This document shows positions 15,679-24,485 of a stretch of DNA of 64,000 nucleotides, one piece after another. Positions within the stretch are counted from its first letter, which is position 1. Each line of letters begins with the position of its first letter. The stretch comes from an uncultured Gemmatimonadota bacterium (lineage in GTDB: Bacteria; Gemmatimonadota; Gemmatimonadetes; Gemmatimonadales; Gemmatimonadaceae). The position numbers were made by a program, and so were the translations under genes. Under the pieces are notes generated by a model. It ran no database searches and was not told the origin of the DNA. It was given only the letters and a program-made list of their open reading frames with translations. The DNA is taken from assembly GCA_946480295.1 (NCBI GenBank), contig CAMLIT010000010.1, forward strand, positions 1 through 64,000. The letters run 5' to 3'.

Positions 15679-16665
15679 ATGACCCGATCCACTCGCGTCT
15701 TCCGTGTCACGGTGATCGCCATGAATCCGATCGCACGTCCGTTCGCCCGCATCGCGCTCGCGCTGCTCGCGCTGTTCGCCTGCGCCGGCGTCGCCACCGC
15801 CCAGAATGCCGCGCCGCAGGGCGCGACCGCCGTCACCGACCTGCTGCGCCAGGCGCGGCAGCTCACCGCCGAGGGGCAGCTCGATCATGCGGTGGCGCTG
15901 TACTCGCGAGCGCTCGCGCAGGCGCCCGCGAACTACGAGGCGCACGTGGGGGTCGGGATCGTGCACGACCTGATGGGCCACTACCGGGACGCGCGCGAGC
16001 AGTTCGCGCGCGCGCTGGCGCTCGTGCCCGCGGACCACGAGCCGGAGGTGCTGCGGACGATGGCGATCTCGTACGCCTTCGAGAGCGACTGCGCGAGCGC
16101 GGCGCGCTACGAGCGCCAGGCGTTCGACGCGCAGGTCGCGGCGCGCGCGTACTCGGCCGCGGCGGAAACGGCGAACGAGCTCGCGCGCATCTGCCTCGAG
16201 GCGGACAGCGTCGACCGCGCGTTCGAGTGGTACGAGCGCGGGCACGCCACCGCGCTCCTCCAGCCGCAACTCACCGACTCGGCGAAGACGCTGTGGGAGT
16301 TCCGCTGGGAGCACGCGCAGGCGCGGATCGCGGCACGCCGCGGGCAGCCGGACGCGGCGCGCGCGCACGTCGCCGCCGCGAAGGCGCTGCTCGATCGCGG
16401 GCTCATCCCCGATCAGCGGCGCTTCTTCCCGTACCTGACGGGCTATGTCGCGTTCCACACCGGCGACTTCCATGGCGCGGCGGGCGAATTGCAACAAGCC
16501 GACCAGCACGATCCGTTCATCCTCGCCCTCCTCGCCCAGGCCTACGAGAAGACGGGCGACGCGGCGAAGGCGCTGGAGCTGTACCGCCGGATCCTGACGA
16601 TCAACAGCCACAACCCGGCGAACGCCTACGCGCGTCCGCTGGCGCGGAAGAAGGCGCTGAGCTGA
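15679..16665 (+). CDS. secreted TPR-repeat protein
   Basis: The product (328 residues from the ATG at 15679; 314 from the alternative ATG at 15721) has a signal peptide (ARIALALLALFACAGVATAQ) and a series of tetratricopeptide repeats. These include LTAEGQLDHAVALYSRALAQAPANYEAH near 60, a second unit with GHYRDAREQFARALALVPADHE, and a last unit with AYEKTGDAAKALELYRRIL near 300 (quoted as family-like segments). TPR proteins act as protein-protein scaffolds, and no enzyme domain is present. I favour 15679 because GGGCGGG lies before it, but the signal peptide is more typical if translation starts at 15721. Confidence 0.8.
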   Translation: MTRSTRVFRVTVIAMNPIARPFARIALALLALFACAGVATAQNAAPQGATAVTDLLRQARQLTAEGQLDHAVALYSRALAQAPANYEAHVGVGIVHDLMGHYRDAREQFARALALVPADHEPEVLRTMAISYAFESDCASAARYERQAFDAQVAARAYSAAAETANELARICLEADSVDRAFEWYERGHATALLQPQLTDSAKTLWEFRWEHAQARIAARRGQPDAARAHVAAAKALLDRGLIPDQRRFFPYLTGYVAFHTGDFHGAAGELQQADQHDPFILALLAQAYEKTGDAAKALELYRRILTINSHNPANAYARPLARKKALS

Positions 16666-16684
16666 GCGCGCGACCGCGGCGCGC

Positions 16685-17746
16685 TCAGGCGCGCGTGCGA
16701 CGCCGGAGAAGCTCGATCACGGCGATCTCGTCGCGACGGAGCCCGGCGGGCGCGCCGCTGGCGCGGCGCTCGATCGTCGGCTTCTCCTCGGGGCGCGGGA
16801 TGACGTATCCCTCGCGGTACGCCTGCAGCACCTCGGGATGGATGTAGTACTTCCGGCAGACCGCGCGCGTGTTGCGCAGCCGCTCGCACACCTGGTCCAC
16901 GGCGCGGATGATGTTCGCCTCGCGCGCCTTCGCCGTCGCCGCCGTGCCGAGCTCGCGCAGGGCGGTGGCGGCGAGCATCGTCCCCGACCAGGTGCGGAAG
17001 TCCTTGGCCGTGATGTAGTGCCCGGTGATCGCGCGCAGGTACTCGTTGACGTCCTCGGCGTCGATGCTCTGGCGGCGGCCGCCGGCGTCGAGGTACTGGA
17101 AGAGCTCCTGCCCCGGCAGATCCTGGCAGCGCTGGACGATGCGCGCGATGCGGCGATCGGTGACGGCGACGGAATGCGGCACGCCGCTCTTCCCCGTGAA
17201 CTCGAAGCGGAGCCGCGCCCCGGTGACCTCGACGTGCTTGCTGCGCAGCGTGGTGAGCCCGAAGGAGCCGTTCTCGCGCGCGTACTCGTCGTTGCCGACG
17301 CGGATGAGCGTACGCTCGAGGAGCCAGACGACGGTCGCGAGGACCTGCTCGCGCGAGAGGTCGTGTCGACGGATGTCGCGCTCCACGGCCTCGCGGATCC
17401 GCGGGAGGATGCCGCTGAACTGGAGGACGCGGCCGAACTTCGTCTCGTCGCGGATGGCGCGGTACTTCGGGTGGTAGCGGTACTGCTTGCGTCCGCGGGC
17501 GTCGCGCGCCGTGACCTGGAGGTGGCCGTGCTCGATGGGGCAGATCCAGACGTCGGTCCACCGCGGCGGGATGACGAGCTGGCGGAAGCGCGCGAGGGCG
17601 GCGCGGTCGCGGATCGGGCGGCCGGCGGGATCGACGTACGCGAAGCCGCGCCCGGCGCGACGCCGGCGAATGCCGGGCATCGCGTCGGTCACGTAGCGGA
17701 GGCCCGCGGCCTTCGCGGATGCGATGTGCTCGCGCGGATCAGCCAT
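16685..17746 (-). CDS. DNA topoisomerase IB
   Basis: The 353-residue product is a bacterial/poxvirus-type topoisomerase IB, which relaxes supercoils through a 3'-phosphotyrosyl intermediate. Landmarks are VIPPRWTDVWICP (about 70-82), GRKQYRYHPKYRAIRDE (about 100-116), LERTLIRVGNDEYARENGSFGLTT around 157-180, ITAKDFRTWSGT near 250 and the active-site region CRKYYIHP near residue 300, where the second Tyr is the expected nucleophile. The usual form of that motif has Ser before the Tyr. The start at 17746 is an ATG with GGAGC upstream. The gene lies alone beside a large repeat. Confidence 0.93.
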   Translation of the reverse strand: MADPREHIASAKAAGLRYVTDAMPGIRRRRAGRGFAYVDPAGRPIRDRAALARFRQLVIPPRWTDVWICPIEHGHLQVTARDARGRKQYRYHPKYRAIRDETKFGRVLQFSGILPRIREAVERDIRRHDLSREQVLATVVWLLERTLIRVGNDEYARENGSFGLTTLRSKHVEVTGARLRFEFTGKSGVPHSVAVTDRRIARIVQRCQDLPGQELFQYLDAGGRRQSIDAEDVNEYLRAITGHYITAKDFRTWSGTMLAATALRELGTAATAKAREANIIRAVDQVCERLRNTRAVCRKYYIHPEVLQAYREGYVIPRPEEKPTIERRASGAPAGLRRDEIAVIELLRRRTRA

Positions 17747-17819
17747 GGCGTGCTCCGAAGCCGGGGAGGGGTCGGTCAGGCGCCGTCTTCGCAATACCTG
17801 ACGGCCGAGCGGGCGGAAG

Positions 17820-18320
17820 GGCACGGGGGGGGGGCGGGGGGTGGGGAGCGGGGGGACGAGGGACGAGGGACGCGTGCATCCCTGGCGTCGTCGCGGCGTG
17901 CGTCGGGGTCCGTGATCGGGACCGGCAGTACGCGGTGGGAACACGGATTCGACGGAGGTCACGGATGCCACGGATCGGCCCTCGTGGCGCGACGCCTCCT
18001 CGCGCCCAGCGGCCGGACCGGGGGATCGGATCCCTCGACCCCGCCCCCATCCGCGCCGATTCGCACGATGTCCGATCAATTCGCGTCGGCTCTTTGGATG
18101 TCGAATGGGTAGAGCGGCCCGCGGTGGCGCGAGGAGGTCGGTCGCGGCGTGCGTAGGCCGGCCCGGGACCCGGTCCCCGCCCACCTCCGCCCATCCGTGC
18201 CGATCCACGGTTTCCGCGGGATCCGTGTCGATTCTCCTGGAGCCGGGCTGGGTAGAGTCGCCCGCGGCGGCGGTCGGAGCCCGGAGCGGCCGAGGAGCCC
18301 CACGCCTCCCGCCTCCCGCC
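17820..18320. repeat. large composite repeat with heptamer arrays (copy 3)
   Basis: This fills the 635-base gap before the M1 peptidase; I see no gene in it. It starts with long G-runs (17825-17855: G10, G6, G4, G6) and three GGGACG(A/C) units (17853-17873). A segment with GGAACACGGAT…GATGCCACGGATCG (17930-17980) follows, then ATCCGTG-type units in the reverse sense near 18195-18235, and CCTCCCG units near 18302-18318. The left half closely matches 42005-42165 on the same strand. The G-runs could form a G-quadruplex. Confidence 0.85.
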
Positions 18321-18381
18321 CAACTGCACTATCTCTGAATCGCTCCCCCGCCCCACGCCCCATCCCGTTCCCGGAGCTCCC

Positions 18382-20442
18382 ATGACCGCTCGCACTCTCG
18401 CCGCGCTGATCTTCGCCGGCGCGCTCGCCTTCCCCGTGCACGGCGCCGCCGCGCAGGCGGCCTCGCATGCCGCGCCCCCCGCGCGCGCGGTGCGCCGCGA
18501 CATCCCGCTCACGAACATGATCCGGCGGGCCTTCGCCGCCGGTACGCGCGACTCCACCGGACGGCCGGGGGCGCGCTACTGGCAGTGGTGGCTCGACTAC
18601 CGCATCGACGCGCGGCTCGATGTCCCGACGTCCACCATCACCGGCCGGGAGACCGCCGTCATCCACAACACCAGCGACTCCACGCTGCACACCCTCCAGA
18701 TCCGGCTGGACCAGAACATCCTCCGCCCCGACGCGGAGCGCGCGGAGACGGACCCCGGCGTCGAGCTGACGGACGGCATGCAGCTCACGAAGCTCGTCGT
18801 CAACGGGCAGGCGATCGATCTCGCCGCGCCGCCGCCGCAGAACCAGTTCGGGCGGGGGCAGCCGATCGCCGAGGCGATCACGCGCACCACGGCGCGCATC
18901 CCGCTCCCGACGACGATCCCGGCGCACGGCACGGCGACGGTCGAGGCGGAGTGGCACTTCAAGGTGCCGGGCGTGGCCGGCGGACGGGGCATGCGCATGG
19001 GGCGGTGGGCGGACACGCTCTTCCAGGTCGCGCAGTGGTATCCGCGCGTCGCCGTGTTCGACGACCTCCGCGGCTGGGACACCGAGCCGTACCTCGGCCC
19101 GTCGGAGTTCTACAACAATTTCGGCCACTTCGACGTGCGCATCGACGTCCCCAGCGGGTGGCTCGTCGGCGCGACCGGCGTGCTGAAGAACCCCGACGAG
19201 GTGCTGACGGAGCTCGAGCGGCAGCGCCTCGCGCGCGTCCTCGATTCCGACTCGACGCGCGCGATCGTGACGGCGGCGGACGTCGCCGCCGGCAACGCGA
19301 CCGCGACGGGACGGCAGCGACTCGTCTGGCACTTCGAGGCGGACAGCGTCGGCGACGTCGCGTGGGCCGCGTCGCCGAAGTTCGTGTGGGACGCGACGCG
19401 CGCGACGATCCCCGGGCGCGGCGCGCCGATTCCCGTCAACATCCTCTACCTGCCGGGCCACGCGGAGGGGCGCATGGGACGCGCGGGCTTCGCGCAGGCG
19501 GGGCCGATCCTCCAGCACGCGCTCGCGTTCTACTCGAAGCTGTGGATGCCCTACGCCTTCCCGCAGCTCACGATGGTGGACGGGCCGGAGACGGGGATGG
19601 AGTATCCGATGTTCATCATGTCCAGCCCTGGCGCCGCGGACCACGAGACGGAGCACCAGTGGGCGCCGATGATGGTCGGCACGAACGAGACCTGGTACGG
19701 CTGGATGGACGAGGGCTTCAACCAGTACGCCGACATCCTGTCGGCGGCCGACGCGCGGCACGAGCCGCCGCACCTCGACGGCCTCGGCCAGCAGTACGGC
19801 GCGGTCAGCGGCAACGAGGAGGAGGCGCCGCTGATGTGGGACGAGAACTACGGCGGGCCGATGTACGGCTTCGAGGCGTACGGCAAGGCGCCGCTGATGC
19901 TCTCGGCGCTCGGCGGCATCGTCGGCGACACGGCCGTCTGGCGGGCGATGAGCGAGTACGAGAAGGCGTGGCGGTTCAAGCATCCCTCGCCGTGGGACTA
20001 CGCCTTCTTCATGAACCACGCGCTGCACCGCGACCTCGGCTGGTTCTGGTACTACTGGCTCTTCACCACGGACGCGGTGGACGGGTCGATCCAGGGCGTG
20101 GCGACGCACGGGCGCCGCACCGTCGTGACCGTGCGGCAGGACGGGCAGATGCCCTCGCCGGTGGTGCTGGAGGTCAAGTTCGCGCCGACGGGCCCGAAGA
20201 TCCGCCGGATGCCTAACGCGGTGCTCACCGACAGCGGCACCGCCGTGGTGACCTGGCCGGTCGACGTCTGGTTCGGCGGGAGCCGCACCTTCGCCGCGAC
20301 GCTCGACTTCGGGGGCCGCCGGATCGAGTCGATCACCCTCGATCCGCACGGCCGCTTCCCAGACCGGGATCCGAGCGACAACGTCTGGCCGCGGAGCTCC
20401 ACGGCGGCCGCGCGCGACGCGGGACGAGGGGCGCGGCGGTAG
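18382..20442 (+). CDS. M1 family zinc aminopeptidase, secreted
   Basis: The 686-residue protein has a signal peptide (AALIFAGALAFPVHGAAAQ) and a gluzincin domain. HETEH at residues 421-425 and Glu444 in WMDEGFNQY give the complete HExxH-(18)-E zinc site, and GMEYP near residue 409 replaces the GAMEN exopeptidase motif. The N-terminal third is the beta-saddle of M1 peptidases. It should remove N-terminal residues from peptides in the periplasm or outside the cell. The C-terminal ERAP-like domain is short. It follows the composite repeat, so its promoter may lie inside or at the edge of that repeat. Confidence 0.92.
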   Translation: MTARTLAALIFAGALAFPVHGAAAQAASHAAPPARAVRRDIPLTNMIRRAFAAGTRDSTGRPGARYWQWWLDYRIDARLDVPTSTITGRETAVIHNTSDSTLHTLQIRLDQNILRPDAERAETDPGVELTDGMQLTKLVVNGQAIDLAAPPPQNQFGRGQPIAEAITRTTARIPLPTTIPAHGTATVEAEWHFKVPGVAGGRGMRMGRWADTLFQVAQWYPRVAVFDDLRGWDTEPYLGPSEFYNNFGHFDVRIDVPSGWLVGATGVLKNPDEVLTELERQRLARVLDSDSTRAIVTAADVAAGNATATGRQRLVWHFEADSVGDVAWAASPKFVWDATRATIPGRGAPIPVNILYLPGHAEGRMGRAGFAQAGPILQHALAFYSKLWMPYAFPQLTMVDGPETGMEYPMFIMSSPGAADHETEHQWAPMMVGTNETWYGWMDEGFNQYADILSAADARHEPPHLDGLGQQYGAVSGNEEEAPLMWDENYGGPMYGFEAYGKAPLMLSALGGIVGDTAVWRAMSEYEKAWRFKHPSPWDYAFFMNHALHRDLGWFWYYWLFTTDAVDGSIQGVATHGRRTVVTVRQDGQMPSPVVLEVKFAPTGPKIRRMPNAVLTDSGTAVVTWPVDVWFGGSRTFAATLDFGGRRIESITLDPHGRFPDRDPSDNVWPRSSTAAARDAGRGARR

Positions 20443-20463
20443 GTGTCGCCGCGCGGAAGCTCC

Positions 20464-21258
20464 TCAGCCGGCGATGGCCAGCTCCAGGGCCTCGGCGAGC
20501 CCGGCGTCGTCCACGTGGCCGACGGCGTGCCGCGCCACGGCGCGGACGCCGGGTTCGGCGTTCGCCATCGCCACCGGGAAGCCGACCATGCGCATCGCCG
20601 CCGCGTCGTTCTCCCCGTCGCCGACGAGCATGATCTCGTCGAGCGACACACGGTACGCCGCCGCCAGCGCGCGCACGGCGCTCGACTTGTCGATCCCCTT
20701 CCGCGTCATGTTCACGAAGGTCGTGTCGGGCATGACGGGTGACGTCGACGGCGAGAGCTCGAGCCCCGGATGCGGCTCGGCGAGCACGGTCCGCACCTCC
20801 TCGTGCCCGAGCAGCCACTGCGCGCGCACGATCGGCCGCTCGAGCGAGGCGAAGGCGCGGCGCTCGAAGGGGATGCCGAGGAGCCCGGCATGGTCGCGCG
20901 CGCGCTTCGCCGTGCTCTCCACGGCGTAGCTCTCGTCCGTGTACAGCTCGAGGATGCGCCCCGTGTGGCGGGCGCGCGTCACGAGCTTGATGACGCTCTC
21001 CGGCGGGAGGGACTCGGAGAGCGACGCGCCGCTGCCGAGGTTCAGCACGCTGGCGCCGTTCTGGAAGATGTGCCAGCCGTCGGGGTCGAGGCGCAGGGCG
21101 TACTCCCGCGTGTTGCCAAACGCGGGCCGACCGGAGCAGATGGCGAGGCGGATCCCGCTCTCGCGCGCCCGCGCGGCCGCCGCCCAGATCTCGGGAAGGA
21201 CGGTGCCGGACGACCCCACGAGGGTGCCGTCGACGTCGATGCAGACCAGTTGGACCAT
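20464..21258 (-). CDS. Cof-type HAD phosphatase
   Basis: The 264-residue cytoplasmic protein has the HAD motif DVDGTL (Asp8 nucleophile, Asp10 acid), motif II in ICSGRP, a C2-type cap, and the Cof signature KGIDKSSAVRALA plus GDGENDAAAM near residue 215. Cof-type HADs dephosphorylate sugar phosphates, flavin nucleotides or phosphorylated cofactors; the substrate cannot be told from sequence. It lies downstream of, and may be read with, the small membrane protein gene at 21302. It converges on the M1 peptidase gene with only about 20 bases between stops. Confidence 0.9.
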   Translation of the reverse strand: MVQLVCIDVDGTLVGSSGTVLPEIWAAAARARESGIRLAICSGRPAFGNTREYALRLDPDGWHIFQNGASVLNLGSGASLSESLPPESVIKLVTRARHTGRILELYTDESYAVESTAKRARDHAGLLGIPFERRAFASLERPIVRAQWLLGHEEVRTVLAEPHPGLELSPSTSPVMPDTTFVNMTRKGIDKSSAVRALAAAYRVSLDEIMLVGDGENDAAAMRMVGFPVAMANAEPGVRAVARHAVGHVDDAGLAEALELAIAG

Positions 21259-21301
21259 GATGGAGTCTAATACGCGTGGCCGGCGCGGAGTGCGACTGCG
21301 A

Positions 21302-21571
21302 TCACCCTCGCGGCGCGGTCGTGGTCACCGTCGCGGCGCCGGCCGCGCCCGCCGGCCCGACGTGCGTCGCGCCGTAGCGCAGCGTCACCCAGAGCGCGAT
21401 CACGAGCAGGATGAACAGGACGAGCACCAGCCAGAGCGGGTACACGCGCCGCGGCACCACCCGCTGCCCGGGCACCCCGATCGTCGGCGCCGTCGGCGGG
21501 CGCGTGAAGCGCTGGAAGAGGATCACGCCGAGCACGATCGCCACGATCCACACGACCGCGATCACGTACAT
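21302..21571 (-). CDS. small membrane protein, two helices
   Basis: The 89-residue product has two hydrophobic segments (IAVVWIVAIVLGVILF at about 3-20 and LWLVLVLFILLVIALWVTL at about 46-65) with a basic, proline-rich loop between, and an Ala/Thr-rich tail. No family recognised. Its ATG at 21571 overlaps the last ten bases of the Mut7-C gene, so it is translationally coupled to that operon. Confidence 0.75.
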   Translation of the reverse strand: MYVIAVVWIVAIVLGVILFQRFTRPPTAPTIGVPGQRVVPRRVYPLWLVLVLFILLVIALWVTLRYGATHVGPAGAAGAATVTTTAPRG

Positions 21572-22059
21572 TCGTCACCTCGCGTTTCGAGACCATTGCC
21601 GAGGGACCGCTCCAGCGCCGCGCGCATGCGCCGCGCGTGCGAGCCCTGCCAGTAGACGCGCCCGCAGGCCGGACAGCGACGCACCGGCCCCGGCAGCCCG
21701 CGCGACCGGTCGGGCACCAGCGCCAGCGCCTCGCTCTCGCCCAGCTCCACGAGCGGCGTGTTGCACACCAGGCACCGCGTGAACAGCTCGCGCGGGAAAC
21801 CGATGTCGAACCGGCGCACGACGTCGCGGAGCTGCGCGAGCGGCGCGTCCTCCGTCACCTCCCAGGCACGAACCGGGCGCAGCTCGCGGAGCAGGTGCCG
21901 GTCGCGCGTCAGCAGCACGCGGTCCTCCTCGTCGGCCGTCTGCACGAGCACCGGATCGGGGTTCACCTCGTCGTAGAGCGTGTCGAGCCCGAGCACGCGC
22001 AGCCAGCGGGCGAGGCGCCCGAGCATGGCGTCGGCCAGGAAGCGCGGCTCCTCGTTCAC
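21562..22059 (-). CDS. Mut7-C RNAse domain protein with zinc ribbon
   Basis: The 165-residue protein carries a PIN-like Mut7-C fold with Asp10 in RFLADAMLGRLARWLRVLG and Asp residues in LYDEVNPD and LLTRDRHL. A C-terminal zinc ribbon follows with Cys96, Cys99, Cys129 and Cys132 (CLVC, CPAC). The family is predicted to be an RNase, possibly linked to tRNA or rRNA turnover. The GTG start at 22059 overlaps the TGA of the thioesterase gene (GTGA). It is 10 bases into the next gene at its 3' end, so three genes are coupled. Confidence 0.88.
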   Translation of the reverse strand: MNEEPRFLADAMLGRLARWLRVLGLDTLYDEVNPDPVLVQTADEEDRVLLTRDRHLLRELRPVRAWEVTEDAPLAQLRDVVRRFDIGFPRELFTRCLVCNTPLVELGESEALALVPDRSRGLPGPVRRCPACGRVYWQGSHARRMRAALERSLGNGLETRGDECT

Positions 22060-22463
22060 CGGTCGTCGGCATTCGTCGAGAACCGTGCCCGCACCTCGTC
22101 GCTCGGCCGGCGCGGGCGGCCGGTGCGCATGTCCACGGGACACCAGAGCGTGCGCGCCTTCGCCAGCACGCGGCCGTCGGCCGCGCGCCGGATCTCGGTG
22201 AAGCGCTCGAAGGTCAGCCGCTCCGCCTCGCCGACCCACGTGCGCAGGACCAGCTCGTCGCCGAGCACCGCCGGCGCGAGGTAGTCGATCTCGTGCCGCA
22301 GCGCGACCCAGGCGATCTCCGCCTGCGCCTCGGGGGACGCCAGCGCGCGCCAGTGCGCGGTCGCGACCTCCTGCACCCAGCGCAGGTAGACGACGTTGTT
22401 CACGTGCTGCCGCTCGTCGAGGTCCGCCGCCTCCACCACGACCACCTGCTCGAACGCCGTCAC
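22056..22463 (-). CDS. acyl-CoA thioesterase, 4HBT hotdog family
   Basis: The 135-residue protein is a single hotdog domain of the YbgC/FadM-like type. It contains ADLDERQHVNNVVYLRWVQE near 13-32, where Asp-…-His-…-Asn mark the 4HBT active site (DxxxHVNN). Then WVALRHEIDYLAPAVLGDEL follows, as in acyl-CoA thioesterases that hydrolyse thioesters in lipid or aromatic metabolism. The GTG at 22463 is the only sensible start. It lies 12 bases after the methyltransferase gene and is coupled to the Mut7-C gene by GTGA. Confidence 0.85.
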   Translation of the reverse strand: MTAFEQVVVVEAADLDERQHVNNVVYLRWVQEVATAHWRALASPEAQAEIAWVALRHEIDYLAPAVLGDELVLRTWVGEAERLTFERFTEIRRAADGRVLAKARTLWCPVDMRTGRPRRPSDEVRARFSTNADDR

Positions 22464-22474
22464 GCCGCGTCGCC

Positions 22475-23326
22475 TCAGATCCGCTCGAGGAGCAGGTTGC
22501 CCGCGAAGCGGCGCATCTCCTCGCGCGCGCGCCGGGTGGAGACCGCGCCGATCGCGCGCCAGACGCGGAGGAACCACGGGGCGCGCCGCAGCCGGAAGGC
22601 CTCGCGCATCGTGCTCCGCCAGTCCACCTCGCGCCAGCCGTGGCGCTCGAAGAAGGCCGCGCCCTCGGCGGGGGCGAAGCGGAAGGGGGCATTGCCCTCC
22701 CGCACGGTCTTCCCCCACCACTTCTCCATCATCTGCCGCAGCCGCGGGCTCGCCAGGTCGACGAGCCACCAGCGGAAGGCGGGCTGCGCGTGCAGCGCGC
22801 GCGCCAGCGACGCCACCTGCTCGTCGCTCAGGTAGATGAGCAGCCCCTCGCTGACGACGAGCGCGCGCGTGGACTCGCGGCCGAGCTGCGCGAACAGCGC
22901 GTCGCGCCGCGCGGCGTCGGTGACGTCGGTGGCGATCGCCTCGTAGCGGCAGCGCGTCGGCTCGTCCCCCATCTGCGACATCTTGTAGTCGAGGATCCCC
23001 GGCAGGTCCACGTCGACCCAGCGGAGCGACGGCGGGAGGTCGAGCCGCCAGGCGCGCGCGTCGAGCCCCGCGGCGAGGTTGACGACGAGGTCCACGCCGC
23101 GCCCGCGCACGCAGTCGAGGATGATCTCGTCGAAGACGGCGGTGCGCACGATCATCGACCACGCGGTCTGGCGGCCGCGCTTCATGTCGCGGACGATCGC
23201 CTCGCCGCGCTCGCCGGCGAGTCGACGCGCGTACGGATCGCGGAAGAGCGCGTCCGGCCGCTCGCTCTCCATGGCGCGGTAGACGGCGACCCAGCGTGCG
23301 GTGTCGGAAACGTTCTCGATCGGCAT
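22475..23326 (-). CDS. class I SAM methyltransferase, LCMT/PPM1-like
   Basis: The 283-residue protein matches the leucine carboxyl methyltransferase-like family. An N-terminal block (VSDTARWVAVYRAMESERPD, ALFRDPYARRLAGERG) precedes motif I VVNLAAGLDARAWRLDLP near 80-97 and VVSEGLLIYLS near 155. Bacterial members methylate small molecules or lipids; the substrate is unknown. It heads a minus-strand operon of methyltransferase, thioesterase, Mut7-C nuclease and small membrane protein. It is divergent from the ROK gene, with about 160 bases between. Confidence 0.9.
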   Translation of the reverse strand: MPIENVSDTARWVAVYRAMESERPDALFRDPYARRLAGERGEAIVRDMKRGRQTAWSMIVRTAVFDEIILDCVRGRGVDLVVNLAAGLDARAWRLDLPPSLRWVDVDLPGILDYKMSQMGDEPTRCRYEAIATDVTDAARRDALFAQLGRESTRALVVSEGLLIYLSDEQVASLARALHAQPAFRWWLVDLASPRLRQMMEKWWGKTVREGNAPFRFAPAEGAAFFERHGWREVDWRSTMREAFRLRRAPWFLRVWRAIGAVSTRRAREEMRRFAGNLLLERI

Positions 23327-23489
23327 CGTGAGGCAGCGGGGTTGCGGGACGTGGAATCTGCACGCGCAAGGGGACCCAGTGCCAGCGCCGCGCCCGGCAT
23401 GGCGCGCCGGCGACTCTGGCCGCTGCCGCGCCGGCGCTGCATGTTCACGCGTCGGGTGTGCCCAACCCCATCCATTTCGAGCGCGGCCC

Positions 23490-24485
23490 ATGACCGTGAT
23501 CGCGATCGACCTCGGCGGCACGAAGCTCGCCACGGCGGCGTGCTCCGCCGACGGCGACATCCTCCACCGCGACATCGTACCGCTCGACGGATGCACGGGC
23601 GCCGCGGTCGGCGCGCTGGTCGCCGAGCGAGCCCGCGCCATGCGCGACCGCGTGCGCGCCGAGGGCGGGCAGCCGGTGCATGCCGTGGGCGTCGCCGTCC
23701 CCGGGATCCATCGCGCCGAGCGCGACACCGTCTGGGCCCCGAACATCCCCGGCTGGGACGACTACCCGCTGGGCGCGGAGCTCGCGGACTCGCTCGGCGG
23801 CGGGGTGCGCGTGGCGGTGGACAGCGATCGCGCCGCGTGCATCCTCGGCGAGACGTGGCGCGGCATCGCCCGCGGGGCGCGCGACGCGATCTTCCTCACC
23901 GTCGGCACCGGGATCGGCGCGGGGATCCTCGTGGACGGCCGCGTGCTGCGCGGGCACGCCGACATCGCCGGCGCCATCGGCTGGCTCGCGCTCGACCGTC
24001 CCTTCCGCGACGCGTACGTGAGCTGCGGCTGCTTCGAGCACCACGCGTCGGGCCCCGGCATCGCCGCGGTCGCGCGCGAGCGCCTCGCCGCGGACGCGGC
24101 CTACGACGGGGAGCTGCGTCGCGTCGCGCCGCGCGAGCTGACGGCGGAGCACGTCTTCGCCGCGCTGGAGCGCGCGGACCCCGTGGCCACGGCGGTGCTC
24201 GACGAGGCGGTAGACTTCTGGGCGATGGCCGCCGCCAACCTCGTCAGCCTCTTCAACCCCGAGATCATCGTCTTCGGCGGCGGCGTGTTCGGCCCTGCCG
24301 CCCGCTTCGTCGACCGCATCCGCGCGGAGGCGACGCGCTGGGCGCAGCCGGTCGCCATCCGCGATACGCTCTTCGCGGCGAGCACGCTCGGCGGGGACGC
24401 GGTACTCCTCGGCGCGGCCCGCCTGACGATGCTCGCGCCGGAGGCCGTCGCGCTTCCCCTCCCTCCGACTCCGATGCACGCATGA
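23490..24485 (+). CDS. ROK family sugar kinase
   Basis: The 331-residue protein has the ROK phosphate-binding motif AIDLGGTKLA at the N-terminus, VAVPGIH, the DSDRAACILGE catalytic region (Asp near 112) and GTGIGAGILV near 145, then GGGVFGPAA near the end. The usual CxCGxxGCxE zinc site is reduced to CGCFEHHASG. ROK proteins phosphorylate glucose, N-acetylglucosamine, mannose or ManNAc. The stop codon overlaps the start of the MFS gene (ATGA), so kinase and permease are made together. This points to uptake and phosphorylation of one sugar. Confidence 0.9.
   Translation: MTVIAIDLGGTKLATAACSADGDILHRDIVPLDGCTGAAVGALVAERARAMRDRVRAEGGQPVHAVGVAVPGIHRAERDTVWAPNIPGWDDYPLGAELADSLGGGVRVAVDSDRAACILGETWRGIARGARDAIFLTVGTGIGAGILVDGRVLRGHADIAGAIGWLALDRPFRDAYVSCGCFEHHASGPGIAAVARERLAADAAYDGELRRVAPRELTAEHVFAALERADPVATAVLDEAVDFWAMAAANLVSLFNPEIIVFGGGVFGPAARFVDRIRAEATRWAQPVAIRDTLFAASTLGGDAVLLGAARLTMLAPEAVALPLPPTPMHA

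Noticed and set aside
17747..18381. Small genes in the long gap before the M1 peptidase
   Set aside because: All frames are Arg/Pro/Gly-rich translations of repeat sequence, with no ribosome-binding site or family.
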